This document shows, in pieces, positions 51,686 through 60,771 of a stretch of DNA of 64,000 bases. How positions within the stretch are numbered: position 1 is the first letter of the stretch; each line of letters begins with the position of its first letter. A program made the position numbers and the translations under genes. Origin of the DNA: an uncultured Candidatus Saccharibacteria bacterium (lineage in GTDB: Bacteria; Patescibacteriota; Saccharimonadia; Saccharimonadales; Saccharimonadaceae); NCBI GenBank assembly GCA_938046775.1, contig CALIXB010000026.1, positions 1 through 64,000 on the forward strand. The letters are read 5' to 3'. A model generated the notes under the pieces. The model worked only from the letters and a program-made list of their open reading frames with translations. It was not told where the DNA came from and did not search any database.

Positions 51686-53545
51686 TTATACTTCTCCGTA
51701 ACCGCCAATTGGTGTATCAGACGGCTTTACTTGTTGAGCTACGGGATTGGTGTTAATCAGGTTATACTCAGTGTCGCTAGCTTGAATTTGGATATGAACG
51801 TGATTTTGCCCAGCAAAGAATAAGCCTTGACCAACTGGGAAGTTAGATAGTCGTTTTTGCTCTTCATCGGTCAATTTAAATACCTGGGCAAGGACATCAA
51901 CAGCGCTGGTGGATTGTTTTAATAGTAATTGCATTGATGAGTTGGAGACTATGGCGCGACCCATCTTGCTGCCAACAAAATCTTCCACGTCCTGAGTGAT
52001 AGTGGTTAATCCTAATTGATACTTACGAGCGCGCTTTGCTAGGGAGAATAAGAAATTGGCGGAATCATCATATTTCATCAATTGCCATGCCTCATCCACG
52101 ATCAGCATGCGCTTTTTCTGGTCGGTGCGTGTAATATTCCAGATGTGGTTCAGGACAATATACATCGCGGTTGGTCGAAGTTCGTCTTCAAGGTCACGAA
52201 TATTAAACACCACCATATTATTGTTGATGTCAATATTACTTTGCTGTGAGAAAATACCAGCAAATGTTCCAGAGGTAAATTTGCGGAGTCGTTGTGCCAG
52301 GCTTGGTCCAGTGCCGCCCATGTGAAGCAATGTGTCATATAAGTCAGAAATAGTTGGAGGAGTAGAGTTGTGAGTCAGTGGATCAGATGTAATGCCAACT
52401 CGCGCATAGGTATCAATGAGCGCTTGATCGATATCTGCTTCTTCCGCCGGCGTTAATCCCGCTACAACTTGCCCGCCAGCTGTTGTTTGCGCCCCGCCTA
52501 GCATTTGTCGCAATAATCCATGCAGCGTTACTAGGTTTGCTCTTAAAGCGTCGTCCGCCTCGTCGGTATCGATGACTCGCGGTAAGTCAAAAGGATTAAT
52601 CCTTGTATCACTATTTAAGCTCAATCTAATATAACTGCCGCCCACTGCATCGCATAATTTTTGATACTCATTTTCTGGGTCAATAATCACAATGTCTGAC
52701 CCAACCATCATACTTCTTAGGGCCTCTAATTTAACGGTAAATGATTTACCAGCACCAGATTTAGCGAACACCACCATATTGGCATTTTCCAGACTAAACC
52801 TATCAAAAATCACCAGGCCGTTATTGTGCATATTAATTCCATACAGGACGCCCTTATTATCCGTCAGATCGGCTGAAGTGAATGGGAAGCTGGTAGAAAT
52901 TGCGCCCGTATTCATATTACGGCGAATTTGCAGCTCATCGGTTAACTGTGGAACTGTGCTATTGAGCCCCTGCTCTTGTTGACTGGAGGCGACTTTGGAG
53001 AAGACTAATTGTTGTCCAAATATTGTTTCAATCTTATGTTGCACGAAGTTTAGCTCATCCATACTATCGGCATAAATTGTAATATATAGACCGTAGCGGA
53101 AGAATTTTTCCGCCCCAATCTGTAGCTGATCACGCAGTTCTTCTGCATCTTGCAGAGCAGCTTCCAGTCCTGGATCGCGCACACGCCCCTTTTCTGAATT
53201 GATATTCATGCTAGCTTCCAGCTGGGTAACTTTTTTGCGCAGATTATTCAACACAATTTGCGTATCAACCGGATAAATAAACATACTAATATCCAACACC
53301 TCGTCGATATTAATCACCGAACTGAGCCAGCCGGTGTAGATCTGTCGCGGATAGCCGTAAACATACATGGTACGACCATATTTTGAACCTAGTCGGAAAT
53401 GATCGGAATGAAGTTCAATGCTACTTGGTGCGATAAAATCACGCAGCGTACGGACACCGGTTAAAAAGGCCTGCTCAACTTCAGCCTGTTCGCGTGCTCG
53501 TTGTTGTGCGGCAATATCAACAGCGTCTAATTTCTTCTTTGCCAT
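51686..53545 (-). CDS. VirB4/TraC-type conjugation-like ATPase
   Basis: 619 residues, complete. Residues about 25-225 are the TraC/VirB4 N-terminal domain. Walker A is FAKSGAGKSFT (about 260-270), followed by DIVIIDPENEYQKL. Walker B is MLIVDEAWQLM, and then comes KRARKYQLGLTTITQDVEDF. VirB4 is the most conserved ATPase of type IV secretion and powers assembly or transport. It is coupled to the next gene with a 1-nt overlap. No VirD4 coupling protein or relaxase is in this window. Confidence 0.95.
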   Translation of the reverse strand: MAKKKLDAVDIAAQQRAREQAEVEQAFLTGVRTLRDFIAPSSIELHSDHFRLGSKYGRTMYVYGYPRQIYTGWLSSVINIDEVLDISMFIYPVDTQIVLNNLRKKVTQLEASMNINSEKGRVRDPGLEAALQDAEELRDQLQIGAEKFFRYGLYITIYADSMDELNFVQHKIETIFGQQLVFSKVASSQQEQGLNSTVPQLTDELQIRRNMNTGAISTSFPFTSADLTDNKGVLYGINMHNNGLVIFDRFSLENANMVVFAKSGAGKSFTVKLEALRSMMVGSDIVIIDPENEYQKLCDAVGGSYIRLSLNSDTRINPFDLPRVIDTDEADDALRANLVTLHGLLRQMLGGAQTTAGGQVVAGLTPAEEADIDQALIDTYARVGITSDPLTHNSTPPTISDLYDTLLHMGGTGPSLAQRLRKFTSGTFAGIFSQQSNIDINNNMVVFNIRDLEDELRPTAMYIVLNHIWNITRTDQKKRMLIVDEAWQLMKYDDSANFLFSLAKRARKYQLGLTTITQDVEDFVGSKMGRAIVSNSSMQLLLKQSTSAVDVLAQVFKLTDEEQKRLSNFPVGQGLFFAGQNHVHIQIQASDTEYNLINTNPVAQQVKPSDTPIGGYGEV

Positions 53546-54429
53546 TATAGTCTTTCTCCTGTTGGTGCTTGTCCTGTGCCTTTAGTGACGTAGGTAGTAG
53601 TGAGTTCACTCGGGTCGATTTCTGACAGTGATTCGCGTGATGATGTGTCGGGATTATATGAAGTGTAGAATAACTCGCCCAACTGCCTGGTGTTTAATTG
53701 CCAGCTTTTTACTCCAATTTGGAACAAGCCGCTCATTACCGAATCGATACGATTTTTTATCTCATCCTTTGCCTTCGTGTATGTAACCTGATCAATTTTT
53801 GTTACAGTCGCTTCTTTTTTTCCGCTGAAGAAACTACTAAATAGTCCTTTTGTTTGTTGTTTGAAGGCATTTTCTTCACCAGCAGGATAATACGGTACAA
53901 CTACGTAAAAACTTTTATCCATAATGTTTGCTTCTTGTGCTAGAACATCAATAAAGTCCATATAATCATCCATCAGAACATTGAGTAACATGTTATCTTG
54001 ATTACGTCTGATATCGGCTAATCTGTCTAGATAAGGCCCAATGTCTACCCGGCGTGAACGGACCAGAATTTGAACTGGAAAATACAGAGAATTTATGAAG
54101 TTTTGATAACTGAACTCTATTCCCTCTCTTTCGCGCGAGCTCATCAGGTCAAAGTTAATTGATTCACATTCAATTACTGCCCGGAAGCTACCATCACTCA
54201 TGATAATCATATTTTCACGCATTTCAGAAAACAGGAGAGTATTTTGAGTGCTGATTGGTCCACTCTGTTTTTTATTTTCTGGTGACTTATCCGGGGTTGG
54301 TGTAGTGGCAGATCCTGCTATGGTTGTATTTACGGCGGATTGCTGAGGAATATTAGGAATAGCCGCATTGGTTTGCGGTAATTGCTGATTCAATTGCTGA
54401 TTTTGTAACTCTGGTTGCATAAACCCCAC
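53545..54429 (-). CDS. TraC/VirB4-N-terminal-like protein without ATPase domain
   Basis: 294 residues. After a Gln/Asn/Pro-rich N terminus (1-65), residues about 70-250 contain MIIMSDGSFRAVIECESINFDL, then SYQNFINSLYFPVQILVRSRRVDI, the pattern of the VirB4/TraC N-terminal domain. There is no Walker motif. It therefore looks like a free-standing partner of the full ATPase next door, with which its stop overlaps. It probably links PrgI/VirB6 to the ATPase; this is inferred from position. Confidence 0.78.
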   Translation of the reverse strand: MGFMQPELQNQQLNQQLPQTNAAIPNIPQQSAVNTTIAGSATTPTPDKSPENKKQSGPISTQNTLLFSEMRENMIIMSDGSFRAVIECESINFDLMSSREREGIEFSYQNFINSLYFPVQILVRSRRVDIGPYLDRLADIRRNQDNMLLNVLMDDYMDFIDVLAQEANIMDKSFYVVVPYYPAGEENAFKQQTKGLFSSFFSGKKEATVTKIDQVTYTKAKDEIKNRIDSVMSGLFQIGVKSWQLNTRQLGELFYTSYNPDTSSRESLSEIDPSELTTTYVTKGTGQAPTGERL

Positions 54430-55314
54430 CTAACGTAATGAAATCACTACTTCCTCTTCTGCTAATTTATTTTCTTGCTGAATTCGATTTGCCTCACGTG
54501 AAATCGTTTCAACCGAAAGGTCGCTGTGATTATTTGCCAAATCTATTATAGCAGGTGATACGTCGTTTAAGCTAGTTTGCGGTGTGGCAGTCGGTTGGCT
54601 ATTAGTAGGTTTATTGTCTGATAGCGGATTTATGGTTGACTGGTGCATTGTTGGGTATGGATTAACTATGAGTTGCGCTGTTGGAATAGAGTTTGTCGAT
54701 TGAGAAGTTGCTACCGTTGTCGTTTGTGCTGTTTGCATCTTTTGAATTACTTCTTCTCTTCTGCGTATATCCGATTGTCTCATTAAATTATTAATGTTTT
54801 GTGCCGTAGTGCTATTTTCATCTAGGATATCATTAGCTGCCCGACCCTCATTAAACAGATCCGCTTGCATCGAACTATTCGGGTTATTAACTCCACGAAT
54901 TGACCAACCTTGGCTATCTACCAGGTTTGCTAGGTATGACAATCGCCGCTGAACCTCAGCTTGATCGTATTTATTGCCATATATCTTCTCCTCAGTTTTT
55001 GGTGCGACAACTTCTACTAACGTTTCAATACCGTCAGGTTGCCATAGGCGTTTTTTTGGTTTTAACATAAAAGAAATAACTGCCGCAAGGTATACTTCCA
55101 TCGGTTGATCTTTTTTAAGAGGTAAAGCTAAAGCCCCAAAAAACAAAACAACCGGCATTGGAATTAAAAATAAGGGTAGTAACAATTGACTTAAAGCATA
55201 CGCAATACCAATTCCAGCAACTGCGATAATTAAAAACACAAACTGCCGGAAACTAAATGGTCCAAGTAGTTTGTCCTCCGCCTCAACATCCTGAGGAACT
55301 TTATATATAGACAT
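54430..55314 (-). CDS. PrgI-family (VirB3-like) membrane protein
   Basis: 294 residues. The N-terminal part YKVPQDVEAEDKLLGPFSFRQFVFLIIAVA is the PrgI signature, with two membrane helices (about 25-65) and the MEVYLAAVISFMLKPKKRLWQPDG block after them. The remaining 170 residues are a disordered Gln/Thr/Asn-rich tail not usual in short PrgI proteins. PrgI is the Gram-positive VirB3 counterpart. It lies between VirB6 and the TraC-N-like gene. A TGATATAAT box ends 9 nt before the ATG. Confidence 0.9.
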   Translation of the reverse strand: MSIYKVPQDVEAEDKLLGPFSFRQFVFLIIAVAGIGIAYALSQLLLPLFLIPMPVVLFFGALALPLKKDQPMEVYLAAVISFMLKPKKRLWQPDGIETLVEVVAPKTEEKIYGNKYDQAEVQRRLSYLANLVDSQGWSIRGVNNPNSSMQADLFNEGRAANDILDENSTTAQNINNLMRQSDIRRREEVIQKMQTAQTTTVATSQSTNSIPTAQLIVNPYPTMHQSTINPLSDNKPTNSQPTATPQTSLNDVSPAIIDLANNHSDLSVETISREANRIQQENKLAEEEVVISLR

Positions 55315-55344
55315 ACTGCTTATATTATATCAAAATCACAGCTA

Positions 55345-57882
55345 TTATAGTATGTTTCGGAAACTCTCAAATTGTTCTTTGGCGGCATCTGTTACGTTTG
55401 CAGATAATCTCCTGTCGGTAAGAATTGTGTTGATAACTTTCTTAAGATCTTGACGTTTCTTATCAGTAATAACAGATGTAGTATTTACAGCTTCTATCAA
55501 CAACTTAACGGCATCAGCATCCGTAGACGCTAAGGTCTCAGGCCTGTATTTACCACCCTCTAGCCATTCAGCAAAGTGGTTCATTAGGTCTCCCCTGTTA
55601 TTAATATCGCCCTTCAGCATATCATCGATGAGCTTACCTCCCATAAAGGACGCCTTATTCCTTACACCAGATTCCGCTAGCGCTGAAGCTGCAGAAGAAT
55701 AGAATTCTGGCGGCAATTCACTAAGAAGCTCGGCGACTTCTGCTGCGGTACCGTATTTAATCTGCTCTTCAATTGCGGCTTCACGTACGAATATACTATC
55801 TCCAGATAAATTAACTCCACCAGGAAGACTTATAGATACTTTGTCTAGGGCTAATCCCTGCCTCTGTTTTGCATCTAATTTGTAGTGCTTTATAATTTGG
55901 CGAGCCTCGTCAATTGACTTGGCATATTCGCTACGGCTGGTTGCTATGGCTGAAGCTAAGGCCGCATTTGCACCAATCAAATTGCCATTTGCATCTTTGA
56001 ATACGTGCCCGCCAGCCTTCTCTCGAAGCTCCTTGCTGTTTATCAATTGCTCTGCAAATTCACTATGCTGCTGGCGTTGAGCGTTATTCTTAATTAGTCC
56101 AGACACTGCAATTTCTGTTTCTAAGTCTTTAATATCATTCATGAATGCAGTTTGCTGCTGATGAGCTTTCAAATCTTGTCGAGTTGCATAGGTAGCTGAC
56201 ACGGCTCGTAGAGCGCGATCGTACAGAGGTCTCTTTCCATACGTATCAGTTGGTGTATGGCCCAAAGTCGCTTCGAGGTAGCGATTATCATCTTGTGCGG
56301 ATAACAGATCTGCACGCCTGGAAGCCTGTCTAGCCTCTAAGTCTAACTTCTTATACCTGTCTGTATCTCTAAATGAATTCTCGGCATTTTTCTGTGAAGT
56401 TTCCAGATCTTTTTTGAGTGCTCTACCTTTATGATCTGCCCAACGGCGTAAACGATTTGGGTTGAATCGTGCCATATTGGGATTAGCCAACTTCTTGTTT
56501 TTAATGATCTCACGACGATCTTTAGACCAGTTCTTAGTCCTGTCGTATAAGCCTTTATTCTTGTCATTAACAAACCCAGCAAACTTACCTAATACTCCGC
56601 CACTGAGCTTCATAATTAGAGGAGTTATAGCCAAAGGTATTATTTGAACCAGCATGCCTAGTACATGCATTATTGCGCCATTTGGACCAGAGGCATTTTG
56701 TATAATTAATATTCCCGCCAGTTGAGCTCCACCGAATACTACAGCGAATGCTGGGAAAAATACTAGCATTGTTAAGAATAAATCTCGCCATTTCTTAAAC
56801 CATTTTTCTGTTCCGGGCAATAAGTAGCAAACAAATGCTAGTGGTGAAACTATAATTAATATAATAATAAGTGCTTGACGAGCCGCCATAATTAGGAGTA
56901 TGAAGAGTAAAGTTAAGCCAGCTAATGTCGCGGCAGGTACTAACATTGGTAATATTTCAGTAGTAAGTGCTAGTGATACGGCGTATCCTGCTCCTACCGC
57001 CAGTGCTCCATTCGACAGCGCTGTACTGATAACCTCCGACCACGTCCATGTACTTGTATTTTCTCCTACGGTGGATATGGTATTTTTAATTCCCATGAAA
57101 GCGTCTTGGAAAGCGTAGCCGGCTATGTTTGATAAGTCTAGTAATATAGCACAAAACGTGAATGATAAATTGACCAACACCGCCGCAATTACTAACCTAG
57201 GAATCATTTTTTTAACGCCGTAATTGCTAATTCCTATAGAGGTCAATTGTGAGTAGATAATCACCAAAAACGCCACAATAAACGCCACGTTGCTAATGTT
57301 GCGCATAATAACCCACGCCAGATAAATTCCACTGTTTTGGTTGGTTGTTTCTAATGGCTTAGTTTTTAAGAACTCCTGAAGTGCGCTGTACATATAATCT
57401 ATGCCATCAGCCAGCCAGTTGGAGAGTGGACAGATAATCCAACCTATTCCCTGTACATCACAGGAAGTGCTGGTTGAATTTTCAGATGGCAATTCAATCG
57501 AAATAGTTGAAGTGCTGGTTTGCTCGTAGGTGTTTGGTGGCGTAAATGAATAAACCGCGTAGGTTGCCGAGCTTAGTGAAGATATTTCGCTTGATGGGAA
57601 ATAAATAACCTTGGTTTCTTTTTTATTCTTATCTTCATTAATATAAACAAGCGAATTATCCGGTAGGTTAAATTGTTTGATTTTCTTATCATCGCTTATT
57701 TTTGTATATTTTTCTTTATTATAGGTTAAATTATGACCGCTCCATTCTGCGTCTACGGCGTAAACAGAGGTTGAGTGTGTTAAGGTATTAAGAAAAATAC
57801 CCACCAGCATCCCTGCCATCAGCAATACGAACCACTGCAGCCACTTGTTAAGAAGCTGCTTACGGGAAATTAACCACTCCAT
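55345..57882 (-). CDS. VirB6/TrbL-like polytopic channel protein, copy 1
   Basis: 845 residues. An N-terminal helix (about 14-35) and a small extracytoplasmic domain with a Cys pair (STSCDVQGIGWIICPLSNWLADGID) lead to six or so membrane helices (about 185-430). Among them MIPRLVIAAVLVNLSFTFCAILLDLSNI is the mark it shares with its paralogue. The C-terminal 400 residues are charged and helical and should be cytoplasmic. VirB6 forms the inner-membrane channel. Its arrangement mirrors the 932-residue neighbour, showing duplication. Confidence 0.88.
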   Translation of the reverse strand: MEWLISRKQLLNKWLQWFVLLMAGMLVGIFLNTLTHSTSVYAVDAEWSGHNLTYNKEKYTKISDDKKIKQFNLPDNSLVYINEDKNKKETKVIYFPSSEISSLSSATYAVYSFTPPNTYEQTSTSTISIELPSENSTSTSCDVQGIGWIICPLSNWLADGIDYMYSALQEFLKTKPLETTNQNSGIYLAWVIMRNISNVAFIVAFLVIIYSQLTSIGISNYGVKKMIPRLVIAAVLVNLSFTFCAILLDLSNIAGYAFQDAFMGIKNTISTVGENTSTWTWSEVISTALSNGALAVGAGYAVSLALTTEILPMLVPAATLAGLTLLFILLIMAARQALIIILIIVSPLAFVCYLLPGTEKWFKKWRDLFLTMLVFFPAFAVVFGGAQLAGILIIQNASGPNGAIMHVLGMLVQIIPLAITPLIMKLSGGVLGKFAGFVNDKNKGLYDRTKNWSKDRREIIKNKKLANPNMARFNPNRLRRWADHKGRALKKDLETSQKNAENSFRDTDRYKKLDLEARQASRRADLLSAQDDNRYLEATLGHTPTDTYGKRPLYDRALRAVSATYATRQDLKAHQQQTAFMNDIKDLETEIAVSGLIKNNAQRQQHSEFAEQLINSKELREKAGGHVFKDANGNLIGANAALASAIATSRSEYAKSIDEARQIIKHYKLDAKQRQGLALDKVSISLPGGVNLSGDSIFVREAAIEEQIKYGTAAEVAELLSELPPEFYSSAASALAESGVRNKASFMGGKLIDDMLKGDINNRGDLMNHFAEWLEGGKYRPETLASTDADAVKLLIEAVNTTSVITDKKRQDLKKVINTILTDRRLSANVTDAAKEQFESFRNIL

Positions 57883-57928
57883 CTGTGGTTATATTAGCAT
57901 TTTTAAGAGAAAAAGTCAAGAGAAGAGG

Positions 57929-60727
57929 TTAAGCGCCAACTTTACGGAATGCGTTATCTAATTTTCCGTTTATATTCTTTGCGGTATTCGGGTTAAATCT
58001 GGCTTTAAGGGCCATATTTTTAATATTCGATACGGCACTTGGGGCATTTTCGTTGGTTTCGTGTTCTTCCGCATGCATAGATGCATCAACTAGCCATTCG
58101 GTAGCCGCTGCGTTTTGTACTAAGTGCTCTGCTTGTATACTGCCATCTGCAGCGTTATCTATGGCCATATTCTTTAGATCAGTCATATTTCCAACTTTAT
58201 TTTCGAGAATAGCATCTCCGAATCCGTTACCTATGATATTATTATCTCCCTTTGCAAATGAAGCTTTAATCGCCCGTTGTTTTATAGAAGTGTCTACACC
58301 TTTTAGGTTACTCAGTACCTCCATACGTTGTTCAAAACCACCATTAGCCATAGTATGGTCTATTGCGGCTGCACGCATACTTTGTGTGACTTCTTTTTTA
58401 CCATCAAGGGTTTTACCCGTGCGGGCAATAGTAGCTATTTCACTCGATGTCATACCTTGTAACATTGTGGATGCGTTTTCAACGTCGCTTTCGAACGCCT
58501 TAGCTACAGTTGCGCGGGCGCGTGCTCCACCTTTATCCCAACCCATGAATTGACCGAGTGGAGTATTATCCCTCCACGTCGCAAATTTATTCGTTCGCCT
58601 GCTTGCGCGTTTTCTGTCCATGAAATCCAAATATTTTCTTTTCGTATCGCCAATAACAGAATTGTCAGTACGTCCTTTTGCTGTGCCTTTTATATTTCCG
58701 GCTAATCTACTATGGGCACCGGCGCTCATTTTCCCTATTTTTGCACCAATACTGCCTAGTGAACTTAAGGAGTTTTGCAATATGAAAGGCGTGGCAATTA
58801 GTGGCATAGTGGTGGCTGCTAAAGCAACTAGCTGCATGGTTTCGTCTGGATTATTCGGATCAACTGTTGCACTTGATGCCAATACTGCACCAGCTAATTT
58901 TCCTGCCCCGTACAATAAAGATATTATAGGAAATACTAATAGTAGACCTCGGAACATTTTCATCCATTTTTTAAATAAATCTTCTGTATTAGGCAGTAAC
59001 CAGGCTGCAAATGCTAATGGGGAGATGGCAATTAATAATATAATTCCCGCCTGTCGAACTATTAGAATAATAAACACTGTCATAATTGCCAAAAATCCAG
59101 CAGCAAGAGTAGGTAATCCGACTGCTAAGGCAATGAATAGGGCTGCTCCGGTTAAGCCTAATATGCCAGTAATTAAATTGCTACCTACTCCTGTAGCCTC
59201 AGAATTGGTACCTATCTCTCCCGCTCCAGATTCTAAGGCGTCCTTTAATGTATGCCCTAATATATTAGATAAGTCTACAAAAATCTGACAAAGATAATAA
59301 GATAAATTAACTAGTAAAGCTCCTATTATTAAGCGAGGCAGGATTTTTTTAATTCCATAATTACTAACGCCAACATTAGAGATTTGAGAAAATATAATCC
59401 ATAAGAATATTACGGCGAATATGGCGTTGGCTATATTGCGGAAAAAATCCCAACCTTGTTTTGCTCCGGAAGCCCCGTTGTCATTAAGTATTGCTGGTTT
59501 TATATCTAAAAATCCGGAAATAGCACCGTAGGCTGCGTCATTAATAGTAGCTACGAATGTCATTAAGGGGCAGATTAGCCAGCCTAAACCATCAATACCG
59601 CAGGAGTTTTTTGGTTCGCCACCTTCCTCTTCTTCTGGGGCTTCAATTTTGGCAGCCTGACCTTGTTTACAGGCACTTATACTTTCTTCATCACCAGCAT
59701 ACCTTGTTCCGCAGTATTCAGTATCATTTTTATGGTTTGCTCCGTCTTTGCAGGCTTTGAGTTTGTCCCCTGCTAGTCCTGCGCAGGCAGTATCTACTGC
59801 ATTTGCTTTTAGAACATTTAAATATTTTTTAGCTGCAATTGCCAATTCACTTTCAACTGATTTGCATGAAAATTCAGGCTTGCCTTTATAAGCATTACTA
59901 TATTGTTCGTCAATCCCAGCATACAAGTATTCACCTTTGCCTTTTGGCTTGTATATCCTATCAACCTTTTTAGTGTCTGTGTTAACGACAGAAACCTTCC
60001 ATGTGTTGTCAGACTTACTGGTTGCTTCACCATCCACACAACCCTTAATCCAGTCTGAATATTTTCTATATTTTATGTAAGCGTTTTTTTCTGCTACGCT
60101 GCGATCGTATCCTGTTAATGCCGTAAGCGCGTTTAAAAAATTCTCTCCGCCGTTCTCAGGCATCTTATTATAGGTGAAGTCGTTAGTTAATCCTAAGGCC
60201 ACACATTCTTCATGTTTTGCATTACTATCATTCTTTCCTTTTAAACCGTTCTTTGGGTAGCCCATATAGCACAGTAACTCATTTGGTGAAATTCCAAATG
60301 TATTAAAAGCCTCTTGCTGAAATCCTGTATCGGTACAGTCTATTCTACCCCCATTAAACCCCTTTACTTCTGGATATGTACCTACATAAACATAAGCACT
60401 CATCCAATTTGCGAATACTACATTATTATTCAACATCTGGTCATCAACGTCAGTGTGTACACGTAGATTTAGGGATTTACCTCCTTTATATCCTGTATTA
60501 TTGAAGCATTGTGCCATAGAAGAGGCGTACGTGAAGAACTTGTATTGGTCATTCTCTGATAGGTTGCCAAATCTGCTCGGGTCTTTTGAAGCTAATGCGG
60601 GATGGGCTGATAAAATATTTGTTATCGGTAATATAAAGAGCGCAAACGCACATAAAATTATAATAGGCTTCTTGAGTCGCCCCACCTTTTTAATCACCTG
60701 CTTCCCAATAAACATAAACACCTTCAT
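57929..60727 (-). CDS. VirB6/TrbL-like polytopic channel protein, copy 2
   Basis: 932 residues. After the N-terminal helix (about 17-42) comes a long Cys-rich extracytoplasmic domain (about 50-370, more than ten Cys). Then ICPLMTFVATINDAAYG, KKILPRLIIGALLVNLSYYLCQIFVDLSNILGH and the helix-rich core match the 845-residue paralogue. A cytoplasmic helical tail of about 270 residues closes it. Two VirB6 copies side by side suggest a heteromeric channel. The start codon lies inside a perfect 15-bp hairpin. Confidence 0.88.
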   Translation of the reverse strand: MKVFMFIGKQVIKKVGRLKKPIIILCAFALFILPITNILSAHPALASKDPSRFGNLSENDQYKFFTYASSMAQCFNNTGYKGGKSLNLRVHTDVDDQMLNNNVVFANWMSAYVYVGTYPEVKGFNGGRIDCTDTGFQQEAFNTFGISPNELLCYMGYPKNGLKGKNDSNAKHEECVALGLTNDFTYNKMPENGGENFLNALTALTGYDRSVAEKNAYIKYRKYSDWIKGCVDGEATSKSDNTWKVSVVNTDTKKVDRIYKPKGKGEYLYAGIDEQYSNAYKGKPEFSCKSVESELAIAAKKYLNVLKANAVDTACAGLAGDKLKACKDGANHKNDTEYCGTRYAGDEESISACKQGQAAKIEAPEEEEGGEPKNSCGIDGLGWLICPLMTFVATINDAAYGAISGFLDIKPAILNDNGASGAKQGWDFFRNIANAIFAVIFLWIIFSQISNVGVSNYGIKKILPRLIIGALLVNLSYYLCQIFVDLSNILGHTLKDALESGAGEIGTNSEATGVGSNLITGILGLTGAALFIALAVGLPTLAAGFLAIMTVFIILIVRQAGIILLIAISPLAFAAWLLPNTEDLFKKWMKMFRGLLLVFPIISLLYGAGKLAGAVLASSATVDPNNPDETMQLVALAATTMPLIATPFILQNSLSSLGSIGAKIGKMSAGAHSRLAGNIKGTAKGRTDNSVIGDTKRKYLDFMDRKRASRRTNKFATWRDNTPLGQFMGWDKGGARARATVAKAFESDVENASTMLQGMTSSEIATIARTGKTLDGKKEVTQSMRAAAIDHTMANGGFEQRMEVLSNLKGVDTSIKQRAIKASFAKGDNNIIGNGFGDAILENKVGNMTDLKNMAIDNAADGSIQAEHLVQNAAATEWLVDASMHAEEHETNENAPSAVSNIKNMALKARFNPNTAKNINGKLDNAFRKVGA

Positions 60728-60752
60728 TTAATCACATATGAAGGTGTTTATG
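60713..60752 (-). promoter_or_regulatory. Perfect 15-bp inverted repeat enclosing the VirB6 copy 2 start codon
   Basis: CATAAACACCTTCAT (60713-60727) and ATGAAGGTGTTTATG (60738-60752) are exact reverse complements around a 10-nt loop. In the mRNA the second arm begins with the ATG and covers the first five codons. No T-run follows, so it is not a standard terminator; the fold would block ribosome entry. Confidence 0.75.
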
Positions 60753-60771
60753 CAAGGAATAGATTAAAAAT

